Source of the DNA: Platerodrilus igneus
Taxonomy: Eukaryota; Arthropoda; Insecta; Coleoptera; Lycidae
DNA length: 64,000 nt
Assembly: GCA_036346225.1 (NCBI GenBank)
Contig: JARFIW010001457.1
Location: forward strand, 1 to 64,000
Reading direction: 5' to 3'
The translations under genes were made by a program, and so were the position numbers. Of the stretch, positions 21,400 to 33,061 are shown one piece after another. Every line of letters begins with the position of its first letter. Position 1 is the first letter of the stretch. The notes under the pieces are model-generated. The model searched no databases and had not been told where the DNA came from. It was given only the letters and a program-made list of their open reading frames with translations.

Positions 21400-22543
21400 T
21401 TAATTTGTTACAGAATAATCTGAATGCCATAAACTTGGACATATTATCTGTACAACCTAACAGCTCATTATTTAATTCCCTAACTAAATTAAGCATTTTA
21501 TCGACATCTATCAACTGATTTAATTTATTGACTTCGTTGATTAGTTCGTAGAATTTTTTATCATCTTTGCTTACCTCGGCAGTAACTTGCTTTGACGTTC
21601 CAGCATCTGTTGTCTTGTGCCATGCATTGTGTTCCGGTAACGGCGCTTCCTTCCATTTCGGAGTGGGAAAATCTGATTTAGATGGAACTCTAAATGAGAC
21701 ATTGTTCTTTATTTGCGACCTGTTTGTATATTTTTGCATATCCTTAATCTTTTGCTTGTACACCGGACACTCCGTGCTGTTTGCAGGATGGTTACCATTG
21801 CAATTTACGCATGTAGCATCTGTTTCCCTGGGTTTATCACATGTAAATGTGAAATGTCCTTTTGCACATTTTAGACACTTAGGGTTAGCGCTGCAATTAG
21901 AAGCTGAATGCCCCCAAAGCTGACATCTATGGCACTGAGTAATTACTCTTTTATTACGATATTGATCGAAGCGAATTTTTGTATGATACAAATATTTGAC
22001 TGCGTCATTCAGATGTTTGGTTTTTATAGTGTTGGCAGTTGTAATGAGGTATATAGGCTCTTTGGTATTTTTCATAACTGAGCATTTTTGAATTTTAATG
22101 CCATACAGTACCTCAAATTCTCTAATAATTTCATCAATTTCGGTGTTGATAGGAAGACCATAGATAACATGCGTATTATGTTTATCATCCTTGTGCGTGA
22201 AAGTATGATATTCCGTATCCTTCAGTAGTTCTGTAACATTTTTATGATCCTCTTTGAGGTGTGTATAGATTATAAGAGCATCTTTTCCATATCTTAAATG
22301 AAAGTCCTCTTTCACATTATGCTTAATTATTTGGATGAGTTTTTTATGGTCGTCAGTTTTCCCATGAATTACAATTGGGGGCATTTTCAGTTTTTTCTCA
22401 GCGGTTTTTTGATTCGGTGCTGCAACGCTCTCTTCTTGTGGTGTTTCATCCTCCATTTGAATATCCGTCGCATCTGATAGTGGTGCAAATCTGTTTTTAA
22501 TTTCCACAGCTTCAGCAGGCTTTAATGACATTTTCTTAGGCAT
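21392..22543 (-). CDS. LINE-A ORF1, gag-like RNA-binding protein
   Basis: An intact 383-aa frame from ATG 22543 (MPKKMSLKPAE). The central region has the RNA-recognition-like/PRE_C2HC segment (VIYGLPINTEIDEII...), followed by three zinc knuckles: CHRCQLWGHSASNC, CLKCAKGHFTFTC and CVNCNGNHPANSTEC. The C-terminal block FYELINEVNKLNQLIDVDKM is shared with LINE-B ORF1. Jockey-type ORF1 proteins coat the element RNA. It is the only uninterrupted gene of LINE-A. An alternative non-ATG opening upstream was not used. Confidence 0.92.
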   Translation of the reverse strand: MPKKMSLKPAEAVEIKNRFAPLSDATDIQMEDETPQEESVAAPNQKTAEKKLKMPPIVIHGKTDDHKKLIQIIKHNVKEDFHLRYGKDALIIYTHLKEDHKNVTELLKDTEYHTFTHKDDKHNTHVIYGLPINTEIDEIIREFEVLYGIKIQKCSVMKNTKEPIYLITTANTIKTKHLNDAVKYLYHTKIRFDQYRNKRVITQCHRCQLWGHSASNCSANPKCLKCAKGHFTFTCDKPRETDATCVNCNGNHPANSTECPVYKQKIKDMQKYTNRSQIKNNVSFRVPSKSDFPTPKWKEAPLPEHNAWHKTTDAGTSKQVTAEVSKDDKKFYELINEVNKLNQLIDVDKMLNLVRELNNELLGCTDNMSKFMAFRLFCNKLNG

Positions 22544-22793
22544 TTTATTGTTTGTGCTTCCTTCACTTTGAAACACTTTACGCTTATTGGTTTTTATGAG
22601 CCCTGCTAGGACGTGGGACTCATTGTTATGTGTGTCGGACTCTACTCCCGATATGTTTAATCACTACCAATACCGTAGTAACGTTAACAATGTATTTTAA
22701 AAATATTCGAATGCTTAAAATTACGCGATTTAGCGACCTGAAACAAGCTCTCTGAAATACTTCCGTTCACTTCAGAGTCAGCAAGCAGACTGA
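22544..22793 (-). promoter_or_regulatory. LINE-A 5' UTR with Inr and imperfect DPE
   Basis: On the minus strand the element starts TCAGTCTGC with A (+1) at 22791. GGAAG lies at +28 to +32 (22764-22760), matching the DPE in four of five positions. The boundary with the 5S TSD is at 22793/22794. Confidence 0.65.
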
Positions 22794-22895
22794 GTTGAAA
22801 AGCACCGGTTCTCGTCCGATCACCGAAGTTAAGCAACGTTGGGCGCGTTCAGTACTGGGATGGGTGACCGCTTGGGAACACCGCGTGTCGTTGTC
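22794..22895 (+). rRNA. 5S rRNA gene, 3' part (broken gene 2)
   Basis: Second half of the gene whose start lies at 1004-1033. It resumes with the duplicated gttgaaaagcacc and runs to cgtgtcgttgtc, with the T-run at 22896. The control region is intact except that acttgg reads actggg. Confidence 0.95.
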
Positions 22896-23563
22896 TTTTT
22901 TATCTTTTTACCCTGGATTATCGTGATTTACCCTGAATTTGTAATTTTTATTAAAACCGCACAACCCCTACTTTATTTGAAACTGATACAGCCTTTTTTT
23001 CAGGTATAAAGAGCTCCGAGAGGTCGCAGGACAAATTCGCGACTTTATACACAGCATCCGGCAACCCTTCACGATATGTGATCATTTAAATATCCGATTC
23101 GCATATCATCGAAAGGGGCGAAAGCGACAGACGTGTGCGTTTATTGGAGATCGCACGTTTACAGAGTTAAGCACCTCTCGCTCTGGTCAGTACTTGGGTG
23201 GGTAGACCCTGGTTTTTTTTTTTTTTTATAGCAACGTACCTATACATATAGCAGTTGCAGGGCCGTGCAGTATATCTCGACATGAAAGTACATAATTTTT
23301 TAACAATCCCGTGCACGAGTCCAATGCAAGTTTCGGTGCTGCGTATGATTTTCGTAAAGGATGGTACATCATCTCATGCAGCTGAAATTGAATTTGCAGA
23401 AGAGGGTGCTCGCTATGATATAAGGATTATCTCGCTTTTCGGTCCACTTCTCGGCCGTCGTATATTAAATTTTCGAGTAATTTTAAGAAAACGCGGGGTT
23501 CGAATATTTGCTAGGTGCATTCGCATAAGCACTTTACATACCCGGAACGCGACTTTTAATATA
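22896..23563 (+). repeat. 5S rDNA intergenic spacer, copy 2
   Basis: 668 bp, more than 97 percent like copy 1 by eye, with the 5S-like relic at 23163-23211 followed by a long T-run. No independent gene. Confidence 0.9.
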
Positions 23564-23604
23564 GACAACGACCATACCACGTTGAAAAGCACCGGTTCTC
23601 GTCC
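23564..23604 (+). rRNA. 5S rRNA gene, 5' part (broken gene 3)
   Basis: 41 bases from gacaacgacc to ggttctcgtcc. LINE-B begins at 23605. The last 11 bases, ggttctcgtcc, recur at 42489 as the TSD. Confidence 0.95.
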
Positions 23605-23863
23605 ACAGTTTCAAACGCGCGGTCGAACGGTTCGGACGTGATACACGAAGCTCTAACAAATATTCAATTCGTTCTTAACGTGTCTGTGTTAAAGCATTAA
23701 CGCAGATGCGTAAATGTAAATAATTAGTTAGTCTATAATTATGTGATAGTGATAATGTAACCTACACGGTGTGCATTCTGTATATAAAAATTGAGCATTA
23801 ATTAAGTGCTTTCAGTTTTATAGAACTCTTACGAGCTATAAAGTGAAGGTACAGAAGCAGCTT
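23605..23863 (+). promoter_or_regulatory. LINE-B 5' UTR with Inr and perfect DPE
   Basis: The element starts acagttt with the A of CAGT (+1) at 23607. GGACG lies at +28 to +32 (23634-23638), an exact RGWYV DPE, and reads ggacgtg. Downstream is untranslated leader to the ATG at 23864. Confidence 0.7.
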
Positions 23864-25088
23864 ATGAAACCCGATAAGCCGCATAAAGCAAACTTGATAC
23901 GTAAAGTAAAAAAATCGGATAAAACGGAAGTTAAAGATGAAATTTTAAATCTTAGTGGCTTAGTCAAACTGAAAAATAAAATTTTAAGTGACTGTAAAGT
24001 GTACGAAGCGCCTACAAACCCGATTACCTTGAGCGAACCCTCCGCGCAGGTAAGCGAGTTCAATACCACTGGTGATGACCCTGTTCGCCCACAAATTCGT
24101 AATACATTCCAATCTGTGACTAATGCAGACAACAGTACAATGGAGAAAACAGAATCAAGCTTTATGAGGAACTTTAACACGAAAAATATTATTCGAAGTA
24201 ATACTAGAAATATAGATTCCGACGGTTTTCAGGTGCCACGGAAAACAACAAAGCTAAAATTAAGAAAAAGATCTGAAAGTGAGGATTCTACAACATCCAT
24301 CAGCAACAGATATACACCAATTGAGACCGATGGTGAAGAACAAAATCAATCGCAAATGGAATATGAAAGCGAATACGAAAACAACGAGGAAAGCGCGCCA
24401 ACTACTGCCGCACCATCTAAAAAAGTAAAACCACCACCGCCTGTAGTAATTCATGGAACCACTAAAAACCACAAACAACTGATCGAAAATATTTGCTCAA
24501 AGGTAACTAAAGGGTTTTCTATTAAATATACGTCAACAAACACAAACATATTTATTCACGATCGCGAAGAACGGAAACGATTTATACAATACATAGAAAA
24601 TGATAATTGCAGATTTCACACGTACGCTGATATAGAAGAGAAATCTCACGCTTTTGTTTTACGGGGACTAAGTGAAGACATAAATTGCGAAGAAATTACT
24701 GACGAACTTAAAATAAAAAATTTACCAGTAATAAAAACATATTTAATGAAAACAAAAAAAACTCCCTTGTACTTGGTGGTAACAACAGATAAAGTTACTC
24801 TTAAAAAATTACAACAGGAAGTGAAAAGCATTTTATATACACGAATAAGCTGGGAACGCCAATTAAATAAAAAGAGAATTACGCAGTGCCGAAGATGTCA
24901 AATGTGGTCTCACGCGACGGGAAAATGCAGAGGTACCATCAAATGTGTCAAGTGCGAAGGCGAACACTGGACCTATATGTGCACAAAATCTAGAGAAACG
25001 CCTGCGAAGTGTGCAAACTGTGATGGACCACATCCCGCAAGCAGCGAGAATTGTCCCGTGTACATAAATATTATTGAAAAAATAATGG
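23864..25088 (+). pseudogene. LINE-B ORF1, N-terminal part (split by BEL insertion)
   Basis: The start is taken at ATG 23864 (MKPDKPHK); the frame upstream lacks ATG. A charged N-terminal third (Ser/Thr/Glu/Lys-rich) is followed by VVIHGTTKNHKQLI, a PRE_C2HC-type segment and three zinc knuckles: CRRCQMWSHATGKC, CVKCEGEHWTYMC and CANCDGPHPASSENC. The frame reaches the BEL target site aatgg in the codons for EKIM and would resume at 39128 in frame. Without the BEL element ORF1 would be open throughout, so this interruption is what inactivated it. The role is as for LINE-A ORF1. Confidence 0.92.
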
Positions 25089-25652
25089 TGTTCCGTAACC
25101 GTTCATTATTTATAATTCCCCTTGTATATACCAAAACACTCCTGCATACCTAATCGATCTTTATACATTATCCCTACCTAATTAAACTAACCAAACACAA
25201 AGGAACAGATAAGAAACAAGAGTGTTCGAGCAACTTTCAAGCAATCAACACGCGTCCTCCGATATGCCGTGCATATGGCGCGTTAAAGAGGCATAATCAG
25301 TTAAAACGTTACATTGAAGTGCGTGATAAGTGAATATTGGATCAACAGACAATCCATCATCAAGTGTAAGCCGTTTCACCACTTCAAACAACAAGAATAT
25401 AGTCGAAACTACACCACATGTCAAACAAGGTTAGTTATCCTATCATTTATTCTACATAACAATCTGTTATATTTATTATCTGATTATCCACTATTTTGCT
25501 GGTCATTTAGACTATTAACCTTTCACTCAATAATCATACACAAGTCTACACCAAGCCAAGCATTGTTATCAAATACGCATGCTACTTGGTATTTCATTAT
25601 CTATACTTTAACCCCTAAACAACAACGCGTGTTTTCAAATACGCACGCGCCA
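25089..25652 (+). repeat. BEL 5' LTR
   Basis: 564 bp, TG...CA ends, nearly identical to 38559-39122. The visible differences are near 25548 (t against a) and near 25558 (c against t). Confidence 0.95.
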
Positions 25653-26169
25653 TCTTTGGTCCTTCGAGCCGGATTCTGTTACCCCTCTGAGATACTTACA
25701 GTCCACATCTAATTTTCTATTTTTAAAAAAAAACACTCATATTTTACATCAAGCCTGTTTTATCCCTTTAGTGGTTTTTGAAAGAATGCATAATTATTAA
25801 TACTAAATACTCAGATTAATTCAATTATTGTGTTATTTCAGCCATTTGAGTGCAAGCATAAACAGCGTGTATTTATATATAGTCGTTTTTAGCTTTACAG
25901 TACGTAGAATCAAATTTTACAACAATTTAAAAATAGTAAAGTTTTTATTGTTGTGTTTATAGCATTGAGAGCATATGTTGTATGCTTGATTGTATTATAA
26001 TAGGCCGCGCTTATTTATCTACAATCGACTAAACTTGAGTGTCCAGCACCTGTTAAATTCTGGACGTTCACATTAATTAACCTCAGATAACAAAATTTAC
26101 GACTTTTGTGAAACTTTTGTTAAAAGAATTTTATTTCTTATTAAATTATAAACAAATCTTTATTTCATA
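25653..26169 (+). other. BEL leader with primer-binding-site region
   Basis: Directly after the LTR comes tctttggtccttcgagccgg, the kind of sequence found as the primer-binding site/leader start in BEL elements. The rest, to the gag ATG at 26170, is AT-rich and untranslated. Confidence 0.6.
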
Positions 26170-28287
26170 ATGAGTACCAAACGAGCGGACATTGCAAACT
26201 TGCAATTGTTAAAATCACGCTTACAGGAGACATTTGAACTTTCGGAAACACTGGAGGACGAGAAATCGCTTGTACCTCTGTTTAAAATTAAGTGTAAATT
26301 TGTGGATGATATATACTCCCAGATTACAGAAACGTATCTATTACTGGTTCCTTCAGCTTCTGAAGTCGAAAAAGAAACATACGAAAATATGCGGAAGTCT
26401 ATTGATTTCCAATATTTTTCTATTTTAACAAAATATGAATCTTTAAAAAATCCAGGAGAAACCAGCAATAATACTGTTGCTTCATCTTTGCCTTTAAACG
26501 GATTTCAATCAAATCCAAACATTCGTTTACAGCCGCTTACGTTAACTACATTTGGCGGTAATTATAAATCTTGGCAAAGTTATATTGATTTGTTTAATGC
26601 ATTAGTGCATAACAATTTATCTTTATCTGACATAGAACGCCATAATTATTTAATTGGTTCACTGGTAGGGGAACCCTTAAATTTGATTAAATCCATCCCT
26701 TTGACAGCGGGTGGATATCGGGTCGCATACGACGCGTTAATTGAGCGCTACTCCAATATCCGCCGCCAAGCCACGGCACATTGGCATGCCATAAAAGATT
26801 ATCCGCCTATACGATCGGAAAATCCTAAAGAATTACGTAAACTGTTAGATAACTTTTCAGAAAATCTAGCCATTCTTGGTACTCTTAATTTTGATACTTC
26901 CTCTTGGGATTTTATTTTAGTAGATTTACTATTTGAAAAAATCGATCCTCAATCGCGAAAGCGTTTTGAGCTAGAAAACAACAGTAATGAAATTCCTACG
27001 TTAGATAGCTTAAAATGTTTTTTATCTAAACAATGTGCAGCATATGAAACTATTGCTAGTACATCATTTAATGCGCCCTTTATGGGTACGCAAAAACATT
27101 TCAAACTCGCAACGGGAACATATCAACATTTTCAAGCAAGTGATGGTGTACGCCCCAAGGTAACATCTCACATTGCTTCTGTTAACAAATCTAATACATT
27201 TGCGGCTTTAAAAGAACCCGAGAACTGTATTATTTGTCAACAAAATCATCGCGTTTTTAGTTGCAATTCGTTTTTGTCTATAACGCCTTCTGATCGTTAC
27301 CGAACGGCAAAAAACGCAAATTTGTGCATCAATTGTCTTCGTAGTAACCATAACACCTTAAATTGCAAATCTAGTTCTTTTTGTAAAAGCTGTAATCAAC
27401 GCCACCACACGTTATTACACGTTACAAAAACGGTACAATCAGCTGTTAAATCTGACGCACAGTCAAATAATTTACAGCAACCTACAGTTGCACACAATAA
27501 TGCGGAGGAGCACGCCTTTGTAGCTACCAATGCTTTTTCATCTTCATGTAATTCAGAAAATGGTATTGCAGTTCTACTATCTACCGCGGTTGTAGAAATA
27601 AAAGACGCCTCTGGCAATTTTCATCAAATACGCGCACTACTTGATCCAGGGAGTCAAGCAAGCTTCCTGCGTGACAGCTGCGTACGAAAATTTTCTCTTT
27701 CTCGTCGCTTTTCACAAGTACCAATTTTTGGCCTCGCGCAAACAGAAGCTTCTTCAAATCGTGGCGCCACTAATTGTATTATTCGTTCACGTTATGATAC
27801 AAACCTTGAAATAAATGTACAGCCATTTATACTTTCAAATATATGTTCCAACCTACCTAACACCACGTTATGTAGCGATTGGAAACACTTAACAGGATTG
27901 CATTTAGCCGATCCTAATTGGCACATTTCCACTCCTGTAGACATGCTCTTAGGAGCTGACGTATATCCTTCCGTTGTAAGCGAAGGTTTGATTCATGGCG
28001 GGCATCAGCAGCCATCTGCAATCAATACAATATTTGGTTGGACACTGATAGGTCCAGTCCCACAAACTCAGCAATTACCAGCGGTAAGATCTTTCTTTAT
28101 CTCTGCCGAACATTCTATTAATAATACTTTAAAACAATTTTGGGAAATTGAAGAACCGCCTTCAAAACCCATAATTACAAAAGATGAGGAAACAGCTGAT
28201 GAAATTTTTAAGAAAACACACACGCGCGACATCGACGGTCGCTTTTGTGTAAACTTGCCTTTTAATTTGAAAATTCGCGCGCGATAG
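26170..28287 (+). CDS. BEL Gag and aspartic protease
   Basis: A 705-aa frame from ATG 26170. The N-terminal 300 residues are the BEL/Pao gag (LTLTTFGGNYKSWQSYIDLF, then DYPPIRSENPKELRKLLDNF). Zinc-knuckle-like cysteine clusters follow: CIICQQNHRVFSC, CINCLRSNHNTLNC and CKSCNQRHHTLLH. The protease begins IRALLDPGSQASFLRDSC; the usual D-S/T-G reads D-P-G here, which may impair it. The block DMLLGADVYPSVV..GWTLIGPV is typical of BEL. The frame ends in RAR-stop at 28287; RT continues in another frame from about 28288, so one indel near 28280 breaks the polyprotein. Confidence 0.92.
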   Translation: MSTKRADIANLQLLKSRLQETFELSETLEDEKSLVPLFKIKCKFVDDIYSQITETYLLLVPSASEVEKETYENMRKSIDFQYFSILTKYESLKNPGETSNNTVASSLPLNGFQSNPNIRLQPLTLTTFGGNYKSWQSYIDLFNALVHNNLSLSDIERHNYLIGSLVGEPLNLIKSIPLTAGGYRVAYDALIERYSNIRRQATAHWHAIKDYPPIRSENPKELRKLLDNFSENLAILGTLNFDTSSWDFILVDLLFEKIDPQSRKRFELENNSNEIPTLDSLKCFLSKQCAAYETIASTSFNAPFMGTQKHFKLATGTYQHFQASDGVRPKVTSHIASVNKSNTFAALKEPENCIICQQNHRVFSCNSFLSITPSDRYRTAKNANLCINCLRSNHNTLNCKSSSFCKSCNQRHHTLLHVTKTVQSAVKSDAQSNNLQQPTVAHNNAEEHAFVATNAFSSSCNSENGIAVLLSTAVVEIKDASGNFHQIRALLDPGSQASFLRDSCVRKFSLSRRFSQVPIFGLAQTEASSNRGATNCIIRSRYDTNLEINVQPFILSNICSNLPNTTLCSDWKHLTGLHLADPNWHISTPVDMLLGADVYPSVVSEGLIHGGHQQPSAINTIFGWTLIGPVPQTQQLPAVRSFFISAEHSINNTLKQFWEIEEPPSKPIITKDEETADEIFKKTHTRDIDGRFCVNLPFNLKIRAR

Positions 28288-28537
28288 CGTTGAAACGTCT
28301 AATTTCTCTTGAATACAGACTTGCTAAAAGGCCCGAATTACATAAATCATATTCGGAATTTATGCGAGATTATTTAGAAAGTGGTCACATGACTGCCTTA
28401 ATTTCTTCGCCTATTTCAGATGATTGCTATTTTATTCCGCATCATCCAGTATTTAAAGAGGAAAACGGTAATTCTAAATTACGTGTTGTATTTGATGCGT
28501 CTGCTAAAACGTCAAATGATGTATCTTTAAATGATAC
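28288..28537 (+). pseudogene. BEL pol, start of reverse transcriptase (truncated by Gypsy-1)
   Basis: The frame reads LKRLISLEYRLAKRPELHKSY and FIPHHPVFKEENG...LRVVFDASAKTSN, the start of BEL RT, up to SLNDT where Gypsy-1 is inserted at 28538. The continuation is at 35549. The TSD is atac. Confidence 0.92.
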
Positions 28538-29390
28538 TGTTATACTTCTCTCCCCTTCTCTTCAATAACCTCGTAACTTTTTAATTTAAATTCTTTTTTT
28601 TTTAATTAATAATAATAATTTAATTAAAGATAGAATGATATGCCACGACTATATTTAAAATGAAACTTTCTTTCTCTCAGGGTCAACTGTGGGTATCACC
28701 TAGTTGAAACCTTAATCCTTTATATATATAACTAGTACACCTACACACGTATTTACAAGAAAACTCAAAAATCAATTTTAATCATAATATACTGAAATAA
28801 AATTAATAGTGCAACAAAAGCAAATATTCAATATACTAAAACTTAACCTAAACTTAGTGTACCATGATAGGGTTTAATCTTAAAATAGATCGTTAGTTTT
28901 TAATTAGCGCAATTTAAAAGTTTAATGTATTATCGAATGAGCTCACTAACCTGTTGCTGGTGACGTCATGTAACAACCATGAAGATTGGTGCACTTTCGA
29001 ATCTTTTCCACTGTGATAGTATTTACAGTAAACGTTATATTTTAATCACGATAGCTAGCTGCACTCTACTGTGCGTTCATAATTAAATTGCACGCGGTGC
29101 ATTCAACTTCGTGTGGGGTTAGTGGAGTCACTTCCAATTTTCACCCGCACACGTCGACTTGTACTACCCGTCTGCCTGAAAAATTGTTACTCCCAACTAT
29201 TATTCACTGCACTAACGGGACTTTTTCCGCCCCTCGATGACACATACACAGTGCGGCATTCTACATTCTAACATTTTCAAACGCTAATACAATATTTTAC
29301 AAATGTACATCTTCATATAAAAACATTAGAAACATTTATAGTCAAAATTTTATCAAGGACTTACAACTATTATAATTAAGTGCCATTACA
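28538..29390 (-). repeat. Gypsy-1 LTR (3' LTR in element sense)
   Basis: 853 bp, plus strand tgttatac...gccattaca. Differs from the other LTR by a few single-base indels in A or T runs and an isolated substitution. Confidence 0.93.
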
Positions 29391-29546
29391 GTTACCCCCC
29401 GAAATTTCGAGAGTAATTGAGTAAACTTAAATTACGATCAAAATTTCCAACTGAAGTGGTTTGGTTATCAATAATTGACTTATAAAACTTATTTTATCTA
29501 CTACGCTACATGTCTAGAAAATTTCACCCACAAATGCAGTTGATTT
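29391..29546 (-). other. Gypsy-1 3' UTR with polypurine tract
   Basis: In element sense the bases before the LTR read aatttcggggggtaac, a G-rich polypurine tract abutting the 3' LTR start. No gene. Confidence 0.7.
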
Positions 29547-30815
29547 TCAGTTTTGAAGTTGTACAGGTTCACTAATATACTTTTTTAGATTTACAATATT
29601 TTGCGTGCTTTTATAATTGTTCGTACCTGGGTGATTCAGAACATATGCATTATTACCTATTTCAGTCACTACTTCATAAGGACCTTCATACAGTTTGAAA
29701 AACTTTTTAATAGTTTTATCAGCAGCAGATGATTGATAATGAGTTTTGACTAAAACTAAATCTCCAGGATTAAAATTTGCAGGTTTTATTTTTTCATCGT
29801 GCTTGTGTTTGCGCTTCGCCGCACAGGAGGACATACGATTATTTGCCATAATAATTTTAGTTTCGAGACTGACATCTTTTCTCTGTGGAAACTGTAATAG
29901 ATTTTCTATTAAGTGTGTAGGTTTTCTCCCTTTTAGCAATTCAAATGGCGTAAACCCCGTTGATTCATGTTTAACGCAATTTAACCAATTTTCTACGCGC
30001 CCTATGTGCATCGGCCAACTAGTATGTTTCTCATGGCAGTACGCTCTGAGCAATCTACCAATTTCGCGCATCACTCGTTCGACAGGATTTGTCTGTGGGT
30101 GATACACTGCCGAATATTTAACAACAATATCTAGATTTGCGAGAGAGCTTTTCCACATTTCGCTTACAAATTGGGTGCCATGATCTGATAATATTGCTTT
30201 CGGTTTTCCCGTAGTTAGTATGTAATTATTTTTTAGTCGATTTAAAGCTGCCCTAACGGTCGCTCTCCGAAGGGATATAATCTTACATATTTAGTCAAAA
30301 TATCACAAGCTACAAAACGTATTGCACGCCCCTCTTCCCATTGGTAACGGGCCAAATAAATCTATGGAAACTAACTCCAACGGTTGTGTAGCTGTTACTG
30401 GTTTCATATATCCCTCACGTTTTTATTATCTCTTTAGTTTTTTGGCATAGATCACAGCTAGCGATTATTTTGCGAACTTTTCTCCGAATATTGGGAATGT
30501 AACAATTCTCTTCGATAAGCGCGGCGGATTTTTTGCTACCAAAGTGCCCGTTCATTTGGTGGTATTCCCAGACTAGTTCTGTCACTAGTTTCTTAGGAAT
30601 ACAAATTAACCACCACTCTTCTCCCTTTTTCCTTTTCTGAATAGTAAGTCTTCATTTATCCTATAATTTCTTTTGAGATCTTCCGCTTTACCGTGGGTAT
30701 TATTTAATATTTCATTCTTTATCCAATTTATATTCGCATCCCCATCTTGATCCTCCTTTAAATTTTTAAAATATTTTTAATTTATTTGGCGGTGGCTTGT
30801 CTAAATTAGCAATAA
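29547..30815 (-). pseudogene. Gypsy-1 integrase, frameshifted
   Basis: The C-terminal part is open at 29547-30158: YSAVYHPQTNPVERVMREI with the catalytic Glu, GYTPFELL-type FTPFELLKGRKP, and a final GPYEVVTEIGNNAYVL that is GPY/F-like. Upstream, between 30160 and 30815, fragments in several frames show WEYHQMNGHFG and CDLCQKT (the HHCC zinc finger) and DLFGPLP (first catalytic Asp). At least two indels break it, so the element cannot integrate on its own protein. Confidence 0.85.
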
Positions 30816-33061
30816 TCAGAGGTTTGTTCCGAGCAGTTCCTTGATAATTGTATCTCGACAAAAATCAGCTATTTGATTTTCAGACCCTTTGCAATATTTG
30901 ATTTGCAATTGAAATTCTTGTAGATACATACACCAACGCATAAGTCTAGAGCTTAGTGCCTTACACGTAAAGAGAAACTCTAACGCGCGGTGATCTGTAA
31001 ATATAATTGTTGGGTAACCAAGTATATAAGTTCGGAATTTTTTACACGCAAAAACTATTGCTAGTAACTCTAACTCTGTAATCATGTATGCCTTTTCCGC
31101 GCTTAATAATGTTCGACTTGCAAACGCTATAGTTTTAATTTGACCGTTGTGTTCCTGAAAAAGGTGTGCGCCTAACGCTTGGGTTGACGCGTCTGTTGAA
31201 ATACAGAAAGGCTTTGTAAAATCAGGGTGGGCTAATAAAACGCTATTTATAAAATTTTCTTTAATTTTATGAAAAGCTTCGCTGTGTCGCTCTTCCCAAT
31301 GCCATTTTGTTTTGTTTTCTAGCAAAGGAGTCAACGTACTGACGTGCTCGGAATGGTTGCCTGCAAATTTCCGGTAGAAATTGCAAAATCCTAGAAATGA
31401 TTGCAACTCCTTTTTATTTTGGGATTTTTTTAAATTTTGAATTGTTTCAATTTTGTCAGGGTCTACCTGAATACCTGCTGGGGATATGACGTGTCCTAAG
31501 AATTTAATTTCACTTTTTAAAAATTCCGACTTACTTAATTTCACTGTCATTCCTGCTTTTTCAAGTTTTTTTAATACAAGATTCAATTGGTTTTTGTGTT
31601 CTGCAAGTGTTCTAGACGCGATTAGAATATCGTCGACATAAATAGTGGCGAATTGTTGAACCTCGGGTCCCAGCACTTGCCCGAGGCATTTGTTGAACGC
31701 GGCTACTGAAATATTCAAACCAAATGGTAATACTTTAAATTGGTAACTTTTACCGTTTACAAGAAATGCCGTGTATTTTCGACATTCTTCATCTAGTTTT
31801 AGTTGCCAGTATCCACAACTTAAATCGATAGACGATAAATACTGCACCCCATTAAATTTTTGTAATAATTCCTCGATTATTGGAGGTGATTCGCGGTCCG
31901 GTACAATTATTTTGTTTAATCGTCGCGCATCTAAACAGATTCGAATATTTCCATTTTTCTTCGTGACCACTACAATTGGATTTGAAAAGGGAGAATCGGA
32001 ACGTTCAATAACCCCCCACTTTAACATACGATTAATTTCTTCTTCAACGGCGGCGCGTTTGGAATACGGTATCGGATACGACCTTTGCACGAATGGTGTT
32101 TGATTACTAATATTAAATTTACAAACAAACGTCTTACATAATCCTGGTTTGTCTGAAAAAACATGGTCGTACTCGTGCTTAAGCTGGTTTATAAATTCCT
32201 CGTCCGTTGGTAATATGTACAATTCCCTAACACCTGTAACACCTAAGGAATGTCTTTGTGTGTGCTTTAAAAATGCGTCACGAAACGGCAATACCGCTGT
32301 GCACTGTTCACACTGAAAATTGGTTTGACATTCTTCTAACTTTTCGTCATAAATCCCATCATCAGTGGTATTTTTTAGATCAGTTAGCAAATTTAATAAC
32401 TCCGTATCAAGGTTTTCAGTTTTGTTTATTTCTAGCGCTGGCGCGTTTTGTGCATAAACCTTTAAGTCATCATATACCTGCAACTCGGCTGATTTTGTTT
32501 CATGATCACCGTCTAAAAATGTAATTCTATAAGCGTCATTATCGTGCACGAATTTTAGTTCATTGTTTCTGAAATCGATTTCAGCCTGCTTAGACACCAT
32601 CCAATCTACTCCTAAAATACACGAAATATTCAGATGATCCGCTACTAAGAATGGAATTTGTTGATTTGTATCCCCTAATTTGGTTTCTATTAATACCTGC
32701 TTTTTTATTTTTTCGATTTTTCCTGTAACGCCTTGAATTGAAAGACCTACGGTCGGTAGTATTAATATATTTTTATTTTTTGATTGCAGTAGTTCAAAAA
32801 CTTCACCTGAAATTATGCTGACTGCACTGCCAGTATCTAATAAAACCTTTTGTTCAACGCCTTCCAATTTAACACTAATTTGCGGGACGTAATTATTTTG
32901 TACTCCGGGCTCGTGTTCCGTCTTAGTATTTACCTTTTGAGTTTCAATATTATTTACATTTAATCTTAGTCTATCAAAAAATAATTTTACAAAATTTATA
33001 TGATTTAATTGCTCCGGGGTTCCCGATCGTTGTACAGTAGGAGCGCACTGCCTCGGGGTTA
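30816..33061 (-). CDS. Gypsy-1 Pol: protease, reverse transcriptase, RNase H
   Basis: The frame is open from the gag stop (33062) to 30816 with no ATG near its beginning, in the -1 frame relative to gag. This points to -1 frameshifting or another read-through device; the overlap reads GGAAAAC-TAA, which is not a canonical slippery heptamer. Protease motif: VLLDTGSAVSIIS. RT: FSNPIVVVTKKNGNIRICLD, PFGLNISVAAF and the catalytic IYVDDILIAS. RNase H: CISTDASTQALGAHL, ELELLAIVFACKKFRTYI and FTDHRALEF. It ends before the integrase, which continues in another frame. Confidence 0.92.

Larger units (their letters stand above)
1034..22793 (-). mobile_element. LINE-A: Jockey-clade non-LTR retrotransposon in a 5S gene
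   Basis: A minus-strand LINE of about 4.4 kb once the Polinton-1 insertion at 2299-19604 is removed. In order it has a 5' UTR with Inr (22793-22544), ORF1 with three CCHC knuckles (22543-21392), ORF2 with endonuclease and reverse transcriptase (21399-19611 and 2298-1459), a 3' UTR and a GTT-repeat tail ending at 1034. It is flanked by the 13-bp TSD gttgaaaagcacc from the 5S gene. ORF1 is intact; ORF2 has several frameshifts and a changed endonuclease residue, so the copy is dead. Placement in the Jockey clade rests on the ORF1 layout and the FYELI-type C-terminal ORF1 domain, and is inference. Confidence 0.92.

Noticed and set aside
23836..24180. Antisense frame across LINE-B ORF1
   Set aside because: Shadow of the ORF1 coding strand, no motif.
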